Shown: positions 1 through 7,662 of the stretch, piece by piece
Layout: each line of letters starts with the position of its first letter
Numbering within the stretch: position 1 is the first letter of the stretch
Assembly: GCF_001936115.1 (NCBI RefSeq)
Contig: NZ_MPDM01000005.1
Coordinates: 62,001-126,000, forward strand
From: Boudabousia marimammalium
GTDB taxonomy: Bacteria > Actinomycetota > Actinomycetes > Actinomycetales > Actinomycetaceae
Length of the DNA stretch: 64,000 nucleotides
Direction of reading: 5' to 3'
Notes under the pieces: generated by a model
Told to the model about the DNA's origin: nothing
The model's input: the letters and a program-made list of their open reading frames with translations, nothing else
The model's database searches: none
Position numbers and translations under genes: made by a program

Positions 1-870
1 TTGCAGGTGGCTCCCGGCGTGGAGCTGCGGGTGGGCCGTTATGGGCCTTATTTGGAGGCCGAGGATGGTTCCCGCGCCTCAGTCCCCGATGATATTGCGC
101 CGGATGAGTTGTCTGAGGAAAAGGTGAAGGAGCTGTTTGCTGCTTCCGCTGATGATGGCCGTGAGCTGGGTGTTGATCCGGATAGTGGCCATGTGATTGT
201 GGCGAAGAATGGCCGCTATGGTCCTTATGTGACTGAGGTTTTGCCGGAGGTGGAAGTTCCGGAGGAATCTGGGAAGAAGCGGAAGGTGAAGGCCCCGAAG
301 CCACGCACCGCGTCTTTGTTGAAGACGATGGATTTGTCGTCGGTGACTTTGGATGATGCTTTGCGTTTGTTGTCGCTGCCGCGTGAGGTGGGTGTTGACC
401 CGGAGTCTGGTGAGATGATTACCGCCCAGAATGGTCGTTTTGGTCCTTATTTGAAGAAGGGTACGGATTCGCGCTCTTTGGAGTCTGAGGAGCAGATGTT
501 CACGGTGACTTTGGAGCAGGCGTTGGCGATTTATGCGCAGCCGAAGACCCGTGGTCGGGCGGCTGCGAAGCCGCCGTTGCGTGAGTTTGGTGAGGACCCG
601 ACTTCCGGTAAGAAGATTGTGATTAAGGATGGTCGTTTTGGCCCCTATATTACGGATGGCACCACGAATGTGACGGTGCCGCGTTCAGAGTCGGTGGAGG
701 AAATCTCTGAGGAGCGGGTCATTGACTTGCTGGCGGAGAAGCGGGCGAAGGGTCCAGCTAAGAAACGGACCACGAAGAAGGCCGCTACGAAGAAGGCTAC
801 CGCCAAGAAGGCTACCGCGAAGAAGACTGCCGCTCAGAAGCCGGCAGCGAAGAAATCTTCCCCCAAGTAG
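1..870 (+). CDS. topA: DNA topoisomerase I, C-terminal part (5' end outside window)
   Basis: This is the C-terminal end of the type IA topoisomerase that relaxes negative supercoils. The visible 289 residues contain four related modules with the pattern G.DP.SG followed by NGR[YF]GPY, the repeated C-terminal DNA-binding units of actinobacterial TopA. The last 40 residues are a lysine/alanine tail (KKAT, KKTA units), typical of actinobacterial topoisomerase I. The catalytic toprim and tyrosine domains lie upstream of the window. tmk follows after 45 bp, so topA, tmk and holB probably form one transcription unit. Identification is from the repeats, the tail and the neighbours. Confidence 0.93.
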   Translation: MQVAPGVELRVGRYGPYLEAEDGSRASVPDDIAPDELSEEKVKELFAASADDGRELGVDPDSGHVIVAKNGRYGPYVTEVLPEVEVPEESGKKRKVKAPKPRTASLLKTMDLSSVTLDDALRLLSLPREVGVDPESGEMITAQNGRFGPYLKKGTDSRSLESEEQMFTVTLEQALAIYAQPKTRGRAAAKPPLREFGEDPTSGKKIVIKDGRFGPYITDGTTNVTVPRSESVEEISEERVIDLLAEKRAKGPAKKRTTKKAATKKATAKKATAKKTAAQKPAAKKSSPK

Positions 871-915
871 TTTTCGGGCGCCAATCTGTCCCGCCGGCTG
901 GGTAGTATAGGAACT

Positions 916-1602
916 ATGACTATGACGAACCCATTGCAGACCGCAGCGGATCCGCGTAACTATCCGGGGATTTTCCTTTCCTTTGAGGGCGGTGAAGCGG
1001 TCGGTAAAACCACTCAGATAGCGCTTTTACGGAAGCGCTGTGAGGCTTTTGGCCGTCCCATCACGGTGACGCGGGAGCCCGGTGGCACTGAGATGGGAAA
1101 ACAGTTGCGTCGCCTGATCCAACATGATGTGGATGATTTGAATCCGCGGGCGGAAGTATTGATGTATGCCGCGGATCGTTCCTACCATGTGGCAACTAAG
1201 GTTCGTCCCGCTTTGGAGGCGGGCGGCATTGTGCTGACCGACCGCTACCTGGATTCCTCGATCGCCTATCAGGGCGGTGCCCGCGGCCTGGGTGACGCGG
1301 TGGAAGCGATCTCGTTGTGGGCGACGGAGGGGCTGCTCCCTGATTTGACGATTCTTTTGGATGCTGATCCGGATGTGTTGTTTTCTCGCCGCGGTGAGGC
1401 CACTGACCGTTTGGAGCGGGAGTCTCGGGAGTTCCACCTGATGGTTCGTGAGCGTTTCTTGTCGCTGGCTGAGGAGCGCCCGGAGCGTTTCGTGGTGGTT
1501 GATGCCGCCCAGTCAGTTGAGGCGATCGAGCAGCAGGTGTGGGCTCATGTGCGCCAACTGTGTGAGTCCCGTTTCGGCCCACTCCCAGACCGGGTGAACT
1601 AG
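916..1602 (+). CDS. tmk: Thymidylate kinase
   Basis: It phosphorylates dTMP to dTDP for DNA synthesis. The 228-residue product begins its core with FLSFEGGEAVGKTTQ, a P-loop of the Tmk type, followed by the DR-containing motif VTREPGGTEMGK and the LTDRYLDSSIAYQGGARG dTMP-binding/LID stretch. The length is usual for the family with a short N-terminal extension. There is a second ATG two codons downstream and the exact start is uncertain. holB begins two bases after the stop, so translation is probably coupled. Confidence 0.96.
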   Translation: MTMTNPLQTAADPRNYPGIFLSFEGGEAVGKTTQIALLRKRCEAFGRPITVTREPGGTEMGKQLRRLIQHDVDDLNPRAEVLMYAADRSYHVATKVRPALEAGGIVLTDRYLDSSIAYQGGARGLGDAVEAISLWATEGLLPDLTILLDADPDVLFSRRGEATDRLERESREFHLMVRERFLSLAEERPERFVVVDAAQSVEAIEQQVWAHVRQLCESRFGPLPDRVN

Positions 1603-1603
1603 C

Positions 1604-2848
1604 ATGACGGTTTGGGATAAGCTGATTGGCCAGTCCGCCGCAGCTGAGGTGCTTACCGCTGCTGCTGAGGCGGCTCGGCATATTGTGGAAAGGCGAATAG
1701 CCGAGGGGGCTTCCTCGGCCCCGGCCACGGCAGCTGACGCGACGCCATTGGAGCAGGAACGCTCCATGACGCATGCTTGGCTGATTACTGGTCCGCCCGG
1801 TTCCGGCCGGTCCACGGCGGCGCGCGCTTTCGCGGCGGCTTTGCAGTGCACTGGTCCGCAGGTTGGTTGCGGTGTCTGTGAGGGCTGCCGTGCGGTTCTG
1901 GCTGATACGCATCCGGATGTGACTACTTCGCGCACGCAGAAGGTGGTGATTTCTATTGAAGAGGTCAGGCAGCTGGTCTCTGGCGCCTATGCGGCGCCGC
2001 AGGAGGGACGTTGGCGCGTCATCATTGTGGAGGACGCGGACCGGATGGTACAGCGGACCACGAATACTTTATTGAAAGCCATTGAGGAGCCACCAGAGCG
2101 GACCGTGTGGCTGCTGTGTACGCCCTCGCCTGAGGATGTGCTAACTACTATTCGTTCGCGCTGCCGGAATGTGGCTTTGCGGATTCCCCCGGCAGATGCC
2201 GTTGCCAGCTACCTGGTTGAGGAGTCTGCGACGCGACCAGAGGGGCCAATTTCCCCTGAGATTGCTTTGCAGGCGGCCCGGATTGCGCAGAGCCATATTG
2301 GGCGGGCCCGCCCCCTCGCTATGGATGAGGAAATGCGCGCGATTCGACGTGAGCGCATCACGAAGATTGTGCGGGTTCGTTCCGCCCCGGAGGCCGTCTA
2401 TGAGGCGAAGCAGCTGGTTGATCGAACCAGTCAAGTAGCGAAGGATTATTTGGACCGGGAGGCTCCCCAGGCGATTGCGGATCTGAAACGCACCCTCGGC
2501 TATGATGAGAAGGAACGTATCCCTCCTGCGATTCGTAGCCAGATTAAGGACGAGGAAGAGAAGCAGCAGCGGATCGCGACCCGCCGGCAGCGTGATGAGC
2601 TGGATTTTGCGCTGGTTGATCTGTTGAGTTTCTACCGTGACGTGGTGGTTCGCCAGTTGGGTTCTGAGATTTCGGTGATTAATACTGATTTGGCTCCGCT
2701 GGTTGATGAGTTGGCTGCGCAGTCTTCAACTGAGCAGACGCTGGCCCGGATGGATGCGATAGCGCAGGCGCGTAAGCGTATTGCCGGTAACGTGCCGCCG
2801 CAGTTAGCGGTGGAAGCGATGATGATTACTTTGCGTCCGCAAAGCTAG
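1604..2848 (+). CDS. holB: DNA polymerase III, delta' subunit
   Basis: This clamp-loader subunit helps load the beta sliding clamp at the replication fork. The 414-residue protein has a GPPGSGRST P-loop variant (R in place of K, usual in actinobacterial delta'), a Cys cluster CGVCEGC, the EDADRM Walker-B region and an EEPPERTVWLLCT sensor-1 region. A leading insertion of about 40 residues precedes the P-loop. The R-for-K change suggests a non-hydrolysing subunit, as is known for delta'. It is the last gene of the topA-tmk-holB group. Confidence 0.93.
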   Translation: MTVWDKLIGQSAAAEVLTAAAEAARHIVERRIAEGASSAPATAADATPLEQERSMTHAWLITGPPGSGRSTAARAFAAALQCTGPQVGCGVCEGCRAVLADTHPDVTTSRTQKVVISIEEVRQLVSGAYAAPQEGRWRVIIVEDADRMVQRTTNTLLKAIEEPPERTVWLLCTPSPEDVLTTIRSRCRNVALRIPPADAVASYLVEESATRPEGPISPEIALQAARIAQSHIGRARPLAMDEEMRAIRRERITKIVRVRSAPEAVYEAKQLVDRTSQVAKDYLDREAPQAIADLKRTLGYDEKERIPPAIRSQIKDEEEKQQRIATRRQRDELDFALVDLLSFYRDVVVRQLGSEISVINTDLAPLVDELAAQSSTEQTLARMDAIAQARKRIAGNVPPQLAVEAMMITLRPQS

Positions 2849-2936
2849 AGTTTTCTGATTCGTCCTTGAGTACGATACGTTTCTTTCCGCAGGTACCGTA
2901 TTCTTCTATTAGGATTACTTGCTTTGGAGGTTAATA

Positions 2937-4490
2937 GTGACTGTAAAGAAATACCCTGCCGCTGTGATGGCTACTTGCGCTCTGTTTTTGGGTGCTTGCG
3001 GGTTAGCTGGTTCTCAGGGCGAGGGGAAAGTAGTGGAGGCGACTCCGACCCCGTCAACGGTAGAGGTCCCTGCCGGGTTGGAAAGCTATTACAGTCAGTC
3101 TTTTAAGTGGGAATCTTGCCCATCTGAGGTGCCGGACGGGAACAAGGCGCTGTGTGCAACGTTTAAGGCTCCGAAGGATTATCAGAACCCGCAGAATGGG
3201 GATCTGGAGGTCATGGCCGTGCGTCTGGGTGACGAGGGGGCTTCGCGGCCGGCGATTTTAGTGAACCCGGGCGGTCCGGGTGGCTCTGCGGTTGATTTTG
3301 TCTCTGAAAACGGCGACTACATGTTTACCGATAAGGTCATGGAAAAGTACGATGTGGTCGGCATGGATTCGCGCGGTACGAAATGGTCCACGCCGGTTAC
3401 TTGTCTGACCGATGAAGAGAAGGACAAGCAGACTGCCTCTAATTCTCCTGATGTTTCCACTAAGGAAGGCCGTTTGACAGCCCGCCAGGAATTAGCTGAG
3501 CTGGGTGCTAAGTGCTTGGAGAAGGATGACGTCGTGAAGTGGGTGGACACTGAATCAGCTGCCCGCGACATGGATATTTTGCGTCATCTGATGGGGCAGA
3601 ACAAGCTGGATTATCTGGGATATAGCTATGGCACTTTCTTGGGTGCCACCTACGCGAAGTTGTTCCCGCAGAATACGGGCCGTTTTGTGCTTGATGGTGT
3701 GGTTGATCCTTCTGTTAGCTTCGAGGATTTAAGTAAGCAGCAGCTAGCTGGTTTTGATGATTCTATCGGGAACTATGTGGACTGGTGTAATACTTACGCT
3801 AAAGAGAGTTGCGTGTTGAAGGAGGGTGAGGCTGGTAAGCGTCAACTGATTGACTTCCTTGATGGCCTGCGGGTACGTCCTTTGCCTACTGATGATAAGG
3901 ATCGGGAGCTCACGGAGGCGCTGGCTGAAACCGCGGTGTTCGGGGCAATGTACAGCACCCAGTGGTTTGATACGTTGACGAATGCTCTGCAACTCGCTAT
4001 TCGCGACGCTAACGGGAATATGCTGCTCCGGATGGCGGATGTCCTAAATGAACGTAATGCGGATGGCACTTACGGTTCTAACCAGACGGAGGCCTTCTTG
4101 GCGATCAACAATTTGGATTATCCTCTGTCTGATGAGTCACAATGGAGTAGCGCTGCGAAGGAGTTGAAGCAGATTTCGCCGCTGTGGAAGAGCTTTGCTT
4201 GGGGTGACTATACTCGCGCTGATTGGCCGGTGAAACCGGTCGGGAAGCGAGGATCGTATCCGGGTGACACGACTCCGCCGATGGTCCTGATTGGCACGAC
4301 CCATGATCCGGCAACCCCACTGGCGATGGCTCAGTCTTTAGCTAAGCAAATGCCGAAGGCGGTTCTGGTCACTCAGGAAGGCTGGGATCATACCGCCTAT
4401 TCTTCAAGGGCAAGCAACTGTATAAAAGATGCGGTCGACAATTTCTTCATTGACGGTAAGCTTCCTGAAAATGGGCTGGTTTGCCGGTAG
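2937..4490 (+). CDS. Secreted alpha/beta-hydrolase lipoprotein, TAP-like peptidase
   Basis: A probable exported tripeptidyl-aminopeptidase-like hydrolase. The GTG at 2937 is chosen because GGAGG lies 8 bases upstream. The product (517 aa) starts with a signal peptide ending in a lipobox (FLGAC), so it should be a membrane-anchored lipoprotein. The oxyanion region is NPGGPGGSAVDF, the nucleophile elbow is GYSYGTFLG, and the C-terminal TAP-like part carries the Asp (THDPATP) and His (GWDHTAY) of the triad. This domain order matches the Streptomyces SlpD/SlpE and mycobacterial CaeA/Hip1 type of secreted peptidase. The substrate is unknown. The gene stands alone before tRNA-Thr. Confidence 0.88.
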   Translation: MTVKKYPAAVMATCALFLGACGLAGSQGEGKVVEATPTPSTVEVPAGLESYYSQSFKWESCPSEVPDGNKALCATFKAPKDYQNPQNGDLEVMAVRLGDEGASRPAILVNPGGPGGSAVDFVSENGDYMFTDKVMEKYDVVGMDSRGTKWSTPVTCLTDEEKDKQTASNSPDVSTKEGRLTARQELAELGAKCLEKDDVVKWVDTESAARDMDILRHLMGQNKLDYLGYSYGTFLGATYAKLFPQNTGRFVLDGVVDPSVSFEDLSKQQLAGFDDSIGNYVDWCNTYAKESCVLKEGEAGKRQLIDFLDGLRVRPLPTDDKDRELTEALAETAVFGAMYSTQWFDTLTNALQLAIRDANGNMLLRMADVLNERNADGTYGSNQTEAFLAINNLDYPLSDESQWSSAAKELKQISPLWKSFAWGDYTRADWPVKPVGKRGSYPGDTTPPMVLIGTTHDPATPLAMAQSLAKQMPKAVLVTQEGWDHTAYSSRASNCIKDAVDNFFIDGKLPENGLVCR

Positions 4491-4495
4491 ATGAT

Positions 4496-4525
4496 TTGCA
4501 CAATTGCAGGTAAGTTCGCTAAAGT
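4496..4525 (+). promoter_or_regulatory. Promoter of the tRNA-Thr gene
   Basis: TTGCAC (4496-4501) and TAAAGT (4520-4525) are separated by 18 bp and lie 25 bp before the mature tRNA 5' end. The match to sigma-70-type consensus is moderate. Confidence 0.5.
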
Positions 4526-4549
4526 AACTGCGTTACCTGTAAAGGTGCC

Positions 4550-4622
4550 GCCAACTTAGCTCAGTCGGTAGAGCAATTCACTCGTAATGAATAGGTCGCG
4601 GGTTCGATTCCCGCAGTTGGCT
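4550..4622 (+). tRNA. tRNA-Thr (anticodon CGT)
   Basis: A full cloverleaf folds: acceptor GCCAACT with AGTTGGC, D-arm GCTC/GAGC, anticodon stem ATTCA/TGAAT with loop CTCGTAA, and T-arm GCGGG/CCCGC with loop TTCGATT. Anticodon CGT reads ACG. The 3' half from 4588 is duplicated at 11208, so this gene is the attachment site of the downstream element. The encoded CCA (4623-4625) is completed by the first element base. The displaced chromosomal 3' end at 11242-11246 reads TCCGG and has no CCA. Confidence 0.97.
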
Positions 4623-4920
4623 CCATTACCGGCACAAACGGTGCCGGAACATAACCCTCGATGGTCTCCCCATCGGGGGTTATCTTTTGCTCACGAACCG
4701 GTGTTAATGCAGACAGCTCAACCCCTAGCGCTTCAGCTGTCAGGATTAAATCCTCAGCGCTCCACTTAATGCGGCCCCGCAAGCGACCACTGATGTTTTG
4801 ACCCGCGACACCGATAGCTGCGCCCAGCTGTGCTCGGGTGATGTTCCGGTAAAACATTTGCTGATTTATCGCAATGTTTAACGCTTCATCAAATGCGAAT
4901 AGTCCGTAATTGCTGTTCAT
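4561..4920 (-). CDS. XRE-type HTH repressor whose C-terminus is antisense to the tRNA
   Basis: A putative element repressor of 119 aa. Residues around 10-70 form an XRE-like helix-turn-helix with LGAAIGVAGQNISGRLRG as recognition region. The ATG at 4920 is chosen because the longer frame would start inside the promoter; there is no Shine-Dalgarno sequence and the predicted start of transcription falls at the ATG, so the mRNA may be leaderless. The last residues (GIEPATYSLRV...) are read from the antisense strand of the tRNA core, so the stop codon lies in host tRNA sequence. It is divergent from the excisionase-like gene, the usual lysogeny-switch layout. Confidence 0.75.
   Translation of the reverse strand: MNSNYGLFAFDEALNIAINQQMFYRNITRAQLGAAIGVAGQNISGRLRGRIKWSAEDLILTAEALGVELSALTPVREQKITPDGETIEGYVPAPFVPVMEPTAGIEPATYSLRVNCSTD
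4588..4624 (+). repeat. attL core, 37-bp direct repeat in the tRNA-Thr 3' half
   Basis: The 37 bases from the anticodon 3' stem to the tRNA end are identical to 11208-11244. Identity stops at both ends (A versus T before, A versus G after). This is the signature of site-specific integration into a tRNA 3' end. It is the left boundary of the 6.6-kb element. Confidence 0.93.
4629..4683. terminator. Two hairpins after tRNA-Thr, second a strong terminator
   Basis: CCGGCAC/GTGCCGG (4629-4647) is followed by a 13-bp stem with one G-T pair (ATAACCCTCGATG with CATCGGGGGTTAT, 4651-4663 and 4670-4682) and then CTTTT. It should end the tRNA transcript. It also lies inside the 3' part of the repressor gene on the other strand. 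Confidence 0.7.
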
Positions 4921-4923
4921 GTT

Positions 4924-5011
4924 TGCAACTATATAAGATGTTACAAAACAATGCAACTGTATCGCTTGACATTCTTTAATTGCTGTGCAAATTTAGATTA
5001 CATGTTACAAA
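4924..5011. promoter_or_regulatory. Switch region with paired direct repeats (operator candidates)
   Basis: TGCAACTATAT (4924-4934) recurs as TGCAACTGTAT (4952-4962). ATGTTACAAA occurs at 4938-4947 and 5002-5011. The repeats overlap both divergent starts and a TTGACA at 4966-4971. They are likely binding sites for the HTH repressor and/or the excisionase-like protein. This is inferred from position only. Confidence 0.45.
4928..4956 (-). promoter_or_regulatory. Leaderless promoter of the repressor
   Basis: On the minus strand TTGCAT (4956-4951) and TATAGT (4933-4928) have an ideal 17-bp spacer. The ATG at 4920 lies 7 bp after the -10 box, which points to a leaderless transcript. Confidence 0.6.
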
Positions 5012-5235
5012 CCCATTCATTGCAAGAAGATCCATTGTTAAATGCCACTCAAGCACTAGAGTACCTACCTGTTACCAGAACCACGCTTCACCGATGGGCT
5101 AAGGCAGGAGAGATACCTAGCGTTATGATCGGTAAGCAGAGATTTTTCCGTAGATCGGACATTATCGAAGCTATCACTCCTAAAACTACTAAAACTCACA
5201 CCTCTCAGGGTGTTCAAACCGTGATTGAGGTGTGA
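5002..5235 (+). CDS. Excisionase-like MerR-type DNA-binding protein
   Basis: A 77-aa protein with the single-domain winged HTH of excisionases: TQALEYLPVTRTTLHRWAKAG followed by IGKQRFFRRSDI. Such proteins bend DNA at att sites to direct excision, or act as small regulators. A longer frame opens at 4951, but the ATG at 5002 keeps the gene out of the operator region. The initiator gene starts 4 bp after its stop, so the two are co-transcribed. No integrase partner is visible in the element, which makes a purely regulatory role possible. Confidence 0.75.
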   Translation: MLQTHSLQEDPLLNATQALEYLPVTRTTLHRWAKAGEIPSVMIGKQRFFRRSDIIEAITPKTTKTHTSQGVQTVIEV

Positions 5236-5238
5236 GTC

Positions 5239-6561
5239 GTGGCTGATAAGTATTTTGCGGTTAGGTCGGGTGCTACAGCCTTGCGTAACGAGACTGTGCA
5301 CGACAAGAGTCTAAGTTTTACTGCTTTAGGGCTTTTAACGACGATGCTGTCAATGCCGCCTGACGCTCCTTTGGGGTACCGTCAGTTCCTAGGTCGAGGC
5401 AGTGGGCAATCAGCAATTCTTAAAGCCATGAAAGAGCTGGAAGTAGCTGGCTATCGTTGGCGGTTTTCAACCAGGAATAGTGATGGGATGATCCGTCAGG
5501 TAGTTATTGTGTTTGACGTTCCTACTACAGAAGAACAAGCGCGTGCAGCCTTAACAAAGTTAGGGACAAAGCCTCATGCTTGCGTATCTCAACCAGCACG
5601 GGTAGATGACTCTTTAACTCCGATAGATATTGATGAGTTAAGCCGCGTGATTGATTCACTAGACATAGATGGCACGCAAGATTTAGATCAGTTAAAGAAA
5701 GAAGCAATAGAGCAAGCGACAAAGGATAACGAGCGCCTTGAGCGGCAAAGAATCGCCCAGCATCAACGCGACACAATTGCTCAAGAACAAGCTGCACGAA
5801 CCAGTAATAGCCCCTCGCGTGAAAATCAACGCAACGGGACAGTAACCCCTTTGCGTGAAAATCAACGCGAGGGGACAGTAGTCCCGTTGCGTGGAAATCA
5901 ACGCAACGGAGAAAATGCCCCTTGCGTGGAAAATAACGCAACGGAAAATGAGTCTCCAACTTCCCCGTTGCGTGAGTTTCCGTTGCAACGGCACACCGTG
6001 GCACGGTCAACCCATGCACAATTAATATCTAAAGATATTAATTCCAAGAAAGATAAATCTTTCCTTACCTCCCAACACGAACAACCCGACTCAGACCAGA
6101 CGGCAGGGGAGGGCAGGAACGGAATCTATATTGCTTTAACCGAAGAACAAGCGCAGACCGCTTACGCTTGTCTGCCAGGGCACATGAAAGTCACAGAGAT
6201 CCCTGGACTAATCAAAATCTGGGCACAAGTCGAAAGACTCTTAAATGCAGGATGGACGGTTGAGCAGATTCACAACCATCTCGACGCTAAGCCTTTACCT
6301 GCAGAAGTAATCTACCTACCCGCGCTTATAGCCTCAAGGCTCAAAGATATGCTACCCGCACCACCACAACCCTGTAGCGTCTCTAAAGCCGCTAAAGGCT
6401 ATTGCAACTACCACCGAAACAAGTATCACGGGATCTGTGATTATTGCGAGTCAGAGCGCAAAGCCGGCAGATTTGAGGACAACTCCACCACTCGGAGAGA
6501 GTGGCTAGAAACCGGTTGCCCAGAATCTGTGGAGAAATACCGACACGAACAGGCAGGATGA
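5239..6561 (+). CDS. Replication initiator with N-terminal winged helix and iterons in its gene
   Basis: A 440-aa protein beginning KYFAVRSGATALRNETVHDKSL, then SFTALGLLTTMLSMP and a wHTH with MKELEVAGY, the pattern of the HTH initiators of Gram-positive phages and plasmids. Residues about 190-240 are a hydrophilic 12-residue repeat (SRENQRNGTVTP, LRENQREGTVVP, LRGNQRNGENAP). These are encoded by a 36-bp DNA repeat array that resembles origin iterons. The C-terminal part has a Cys/His cluster (C...C.YH...H.IC.YC) that could bind zinc. GTG start at 5239; the stop overlaps the next gene by ATGA. The family is not named with certainty; replication initiation is inferred from the fold pattern, iterons and linked SSB. 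Confidence 0.7.
   Translation: MADKYFAVRSGATALRNETVHDKSLSFTALGLLTTMLSMPPDAPLGYRQFLGRGSGQSAILKAMKELEVAGYRWRFSTRNSDGMIRQVVIVFDVPTTEEQARAALTKLGTKPHACVSQPARVDDSLTPIDIDELSRVIDSLDIDGTQDLDQLKKEAIEQATKDNERLERQRIAQHQRDTIAQEQAARTSNSPSRENQRNGTVTPLRENQREGTVVPLRGNQRNGENAPCVENNATENESPTSPLREFPLQRHTVARSTHAQLISKDINSKKDKSFLTSQHEQPDSDQTAGEGRNGIYIALTEEQAQTAYACLPGHMKVTEIPGLIKIWAQVERLLNAGWTVEQIHNHLDAKPLPAEVIYLPALIASRLKDMLPAPPQPCSVSKAAKGYCNYHRNKYHGICDYCESERKAGRFEDNSTTRREWLETGCPESVEKYRHEQAG
5815..5991. repeat. Iteron array (five copies) inside the initiator gene
   Basis: Copies at 5815, 5851, 5887, 5922 and 5968 share the core TTGCGTGGAAATCAACGCAA, an interrupted palindrome TTGCGT-N8-ACGCAA. Spacing is 36, 36, 35 and 46 bp. 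Copy 3 is a perfect 9-bp inverted repeat (CCGTTGCGT / ACGCAACGG). Copy 4 is read in a different frame from copies 1-3 yet keeps the DNA motif. A half copy (ATCAACGCGAC) lies near 5762. Confidence 0.8.
6021..6062. other. AT-rich palindromic segment, candidate DNA-unwinding element
   Basis: ATTAATATC-TAAA-GATATTAAT (6021-6042) and AAAGAT-AA-ATCTTT (6049-6062) follow directly after the iterons. Together with them they give the layout of an origin placed in an initiator gene, as in lambda O. Confidence 0.6.
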
Positions 6562-7628
6562 TGTCTGAAAAAGCGCAACTACGTAGTATCGTCTTCCACG
6601 CCCCCGTCTACACCCCTAACGAAAAATTGGTGCTATTAAGCCTAATCGAGCGATCAAACGGCTATGAGAGCATCTCAACCAATAGTGATATTGTTCGGGT
6701 TACTCACCTGTCAGAACGCACAGTCAGGAGAGTTCTAGGCAGCCTCGAAAAACGAGGAATAATTGAACGCGACGAATATGCTAGGCCCCACGGTGGAAGA
6801 TCGGTTGTATGGACGTTGAGACACTTACATTACGCACTAGCAGAATACTGTCAAGAACGCCCAGAAACTACCCCATATGAAAAAATAAACCAGGCTAAAG
6901 CACAAACTGAACTGGTCAACAAAATGGGTAAAAACTCGACACTCAAGACCGTAATCGAGAGCATCCAAGAACACGGTTGGGACAGCGCTTACGCAAGTAC
7001 CTTGGCAGCTGGATTACAGATGTTCATCCCAGCAAAAATGAAATGGATAAATAGCTCCAGCCTTGAAAGTGTCTCACTAACCGACGCTCACGCCGTCGCT
7101 TGCTCCGAAGCCTGGGCAATTATTCACCACGACTGGAAAGATGTCCTCAACAGCCCCACACCGTGGGATACTCTCTCAGAGAAGGTCAGAGAAGCCACTG
7201 GACAGGTAAGGACAGTGCAGCGAAGAAAAGCCGATCTAAAAGAAGACATCACCACAACACCATCCATAACCCCCATAAACAAAGACGCATTCATTGGGCT
7301 AGATACAATCGGAGCGCTCGAGCCAGTAATCAAGAGTCTAATGAAAATCGGAGTCAAAGAATCGGACGCTATCGCAATGACTATACGAGCTGGCGCCCTT
7401 GCGGCCCAACACCGAAAAAGCCGGCAACAAACCGAAGCCAGGAAAGACGAAACCCTAACCGCACTAGGTCTGACACCTGCAGCAGCTAGCTCATTAGTCT
7501 CACTAATCGCGGGATCAAGGACTCATGGTGAGCAAACCAGCCTGCTAACATGTGAAATAATGACAGAGGAACACGAAAGGCTACTAAAGAAAATAAAAGC
7601 AGGCGTGTTATATCTCACACCTGCATAA
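6558..7628 (+). CDS. Winged-helix protein, second replication or regulatory protein of the element
   Basis: A 356-aa protein that starts at the ATG overlapping the upstream stop (ATGA), so its translation is coupled to the initiator. Residues 1-90 form a winged helix: TPNEKLVLLSLIER, VTHLSERTVRRVLGSLEKRGIIERD, then a wing with GGRSVVWTL. The remainder is mostly helical without a motif I can name. Two consecutive wHTH proteins, the first with iterons, fit an initiator plus helicase-loader or primosome-type partner. A transcriptional role is an alternative. Confidence 0.6.
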   Translation: MMSEKAQLRSIVFHAPVYTPNEKLVLLSLIERSNGYESISTNSDIVRVTHLSERTVRRVLGSLEKRGIIERDEYARPHGGRSVVWTLRHLHYALAEYCQERPETTPYEKINQAKAQTELVNKMGKNSTLKTVIESIQEHGWDSAYASTLAAGLQMFIPAKMKWINSSSLESVSLTDAHAVACSEAWAIIHHDWKDVLNSPTPWDTLSEKVREATGQVRTVQRRKADLKEDITTTPSITPINKDAFIGLDTIGALEPVIKSLMKIGVKESDAIAMTIRAGALAAQHRKSRQQTEARKDETLTALGLTPAAASSLVSLIAGSRTHGEQTSLLTCEIMTEEHERLLKKIKAGVLYLTPA

Positions 7629-7631
7629 TTT

Positions 7632-7652
7632 TGGGCGGACACTCTGACCGCC
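7632..7652. terminator. Short hairpin between convergent element genes
   Basis: GGGCGG and CCGCCC with a 9-base loop lie between the two convergent stops at 7628 and 7663. There is a TTTT before it on the plus strand but no clear U-tract after it, so it may serve the minus-strand gene. Confidence 0.4.
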
Positions 7653-7662
7653 CCTAGTACTC

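Noticed and set aside
1196-1935. Long minus-strand frames over tmk and holB
   Set aside because: Shadows of the two well-supported plus-strand genes with Arg/Pro-rich, low-information sequence.
5815-5991. Iteron copies as a CRISPR array
   Set aside because: Palindromic units of about 24 bp with only 12 bp between them, inside a coding frame, and no cas genes; they fit replication iterons.
5525-6019. 164-aa open frame on the minus strand
   Set aside because: It is the antisense of the iteron region of the initiator; its repeats mirror the DNA repeats.
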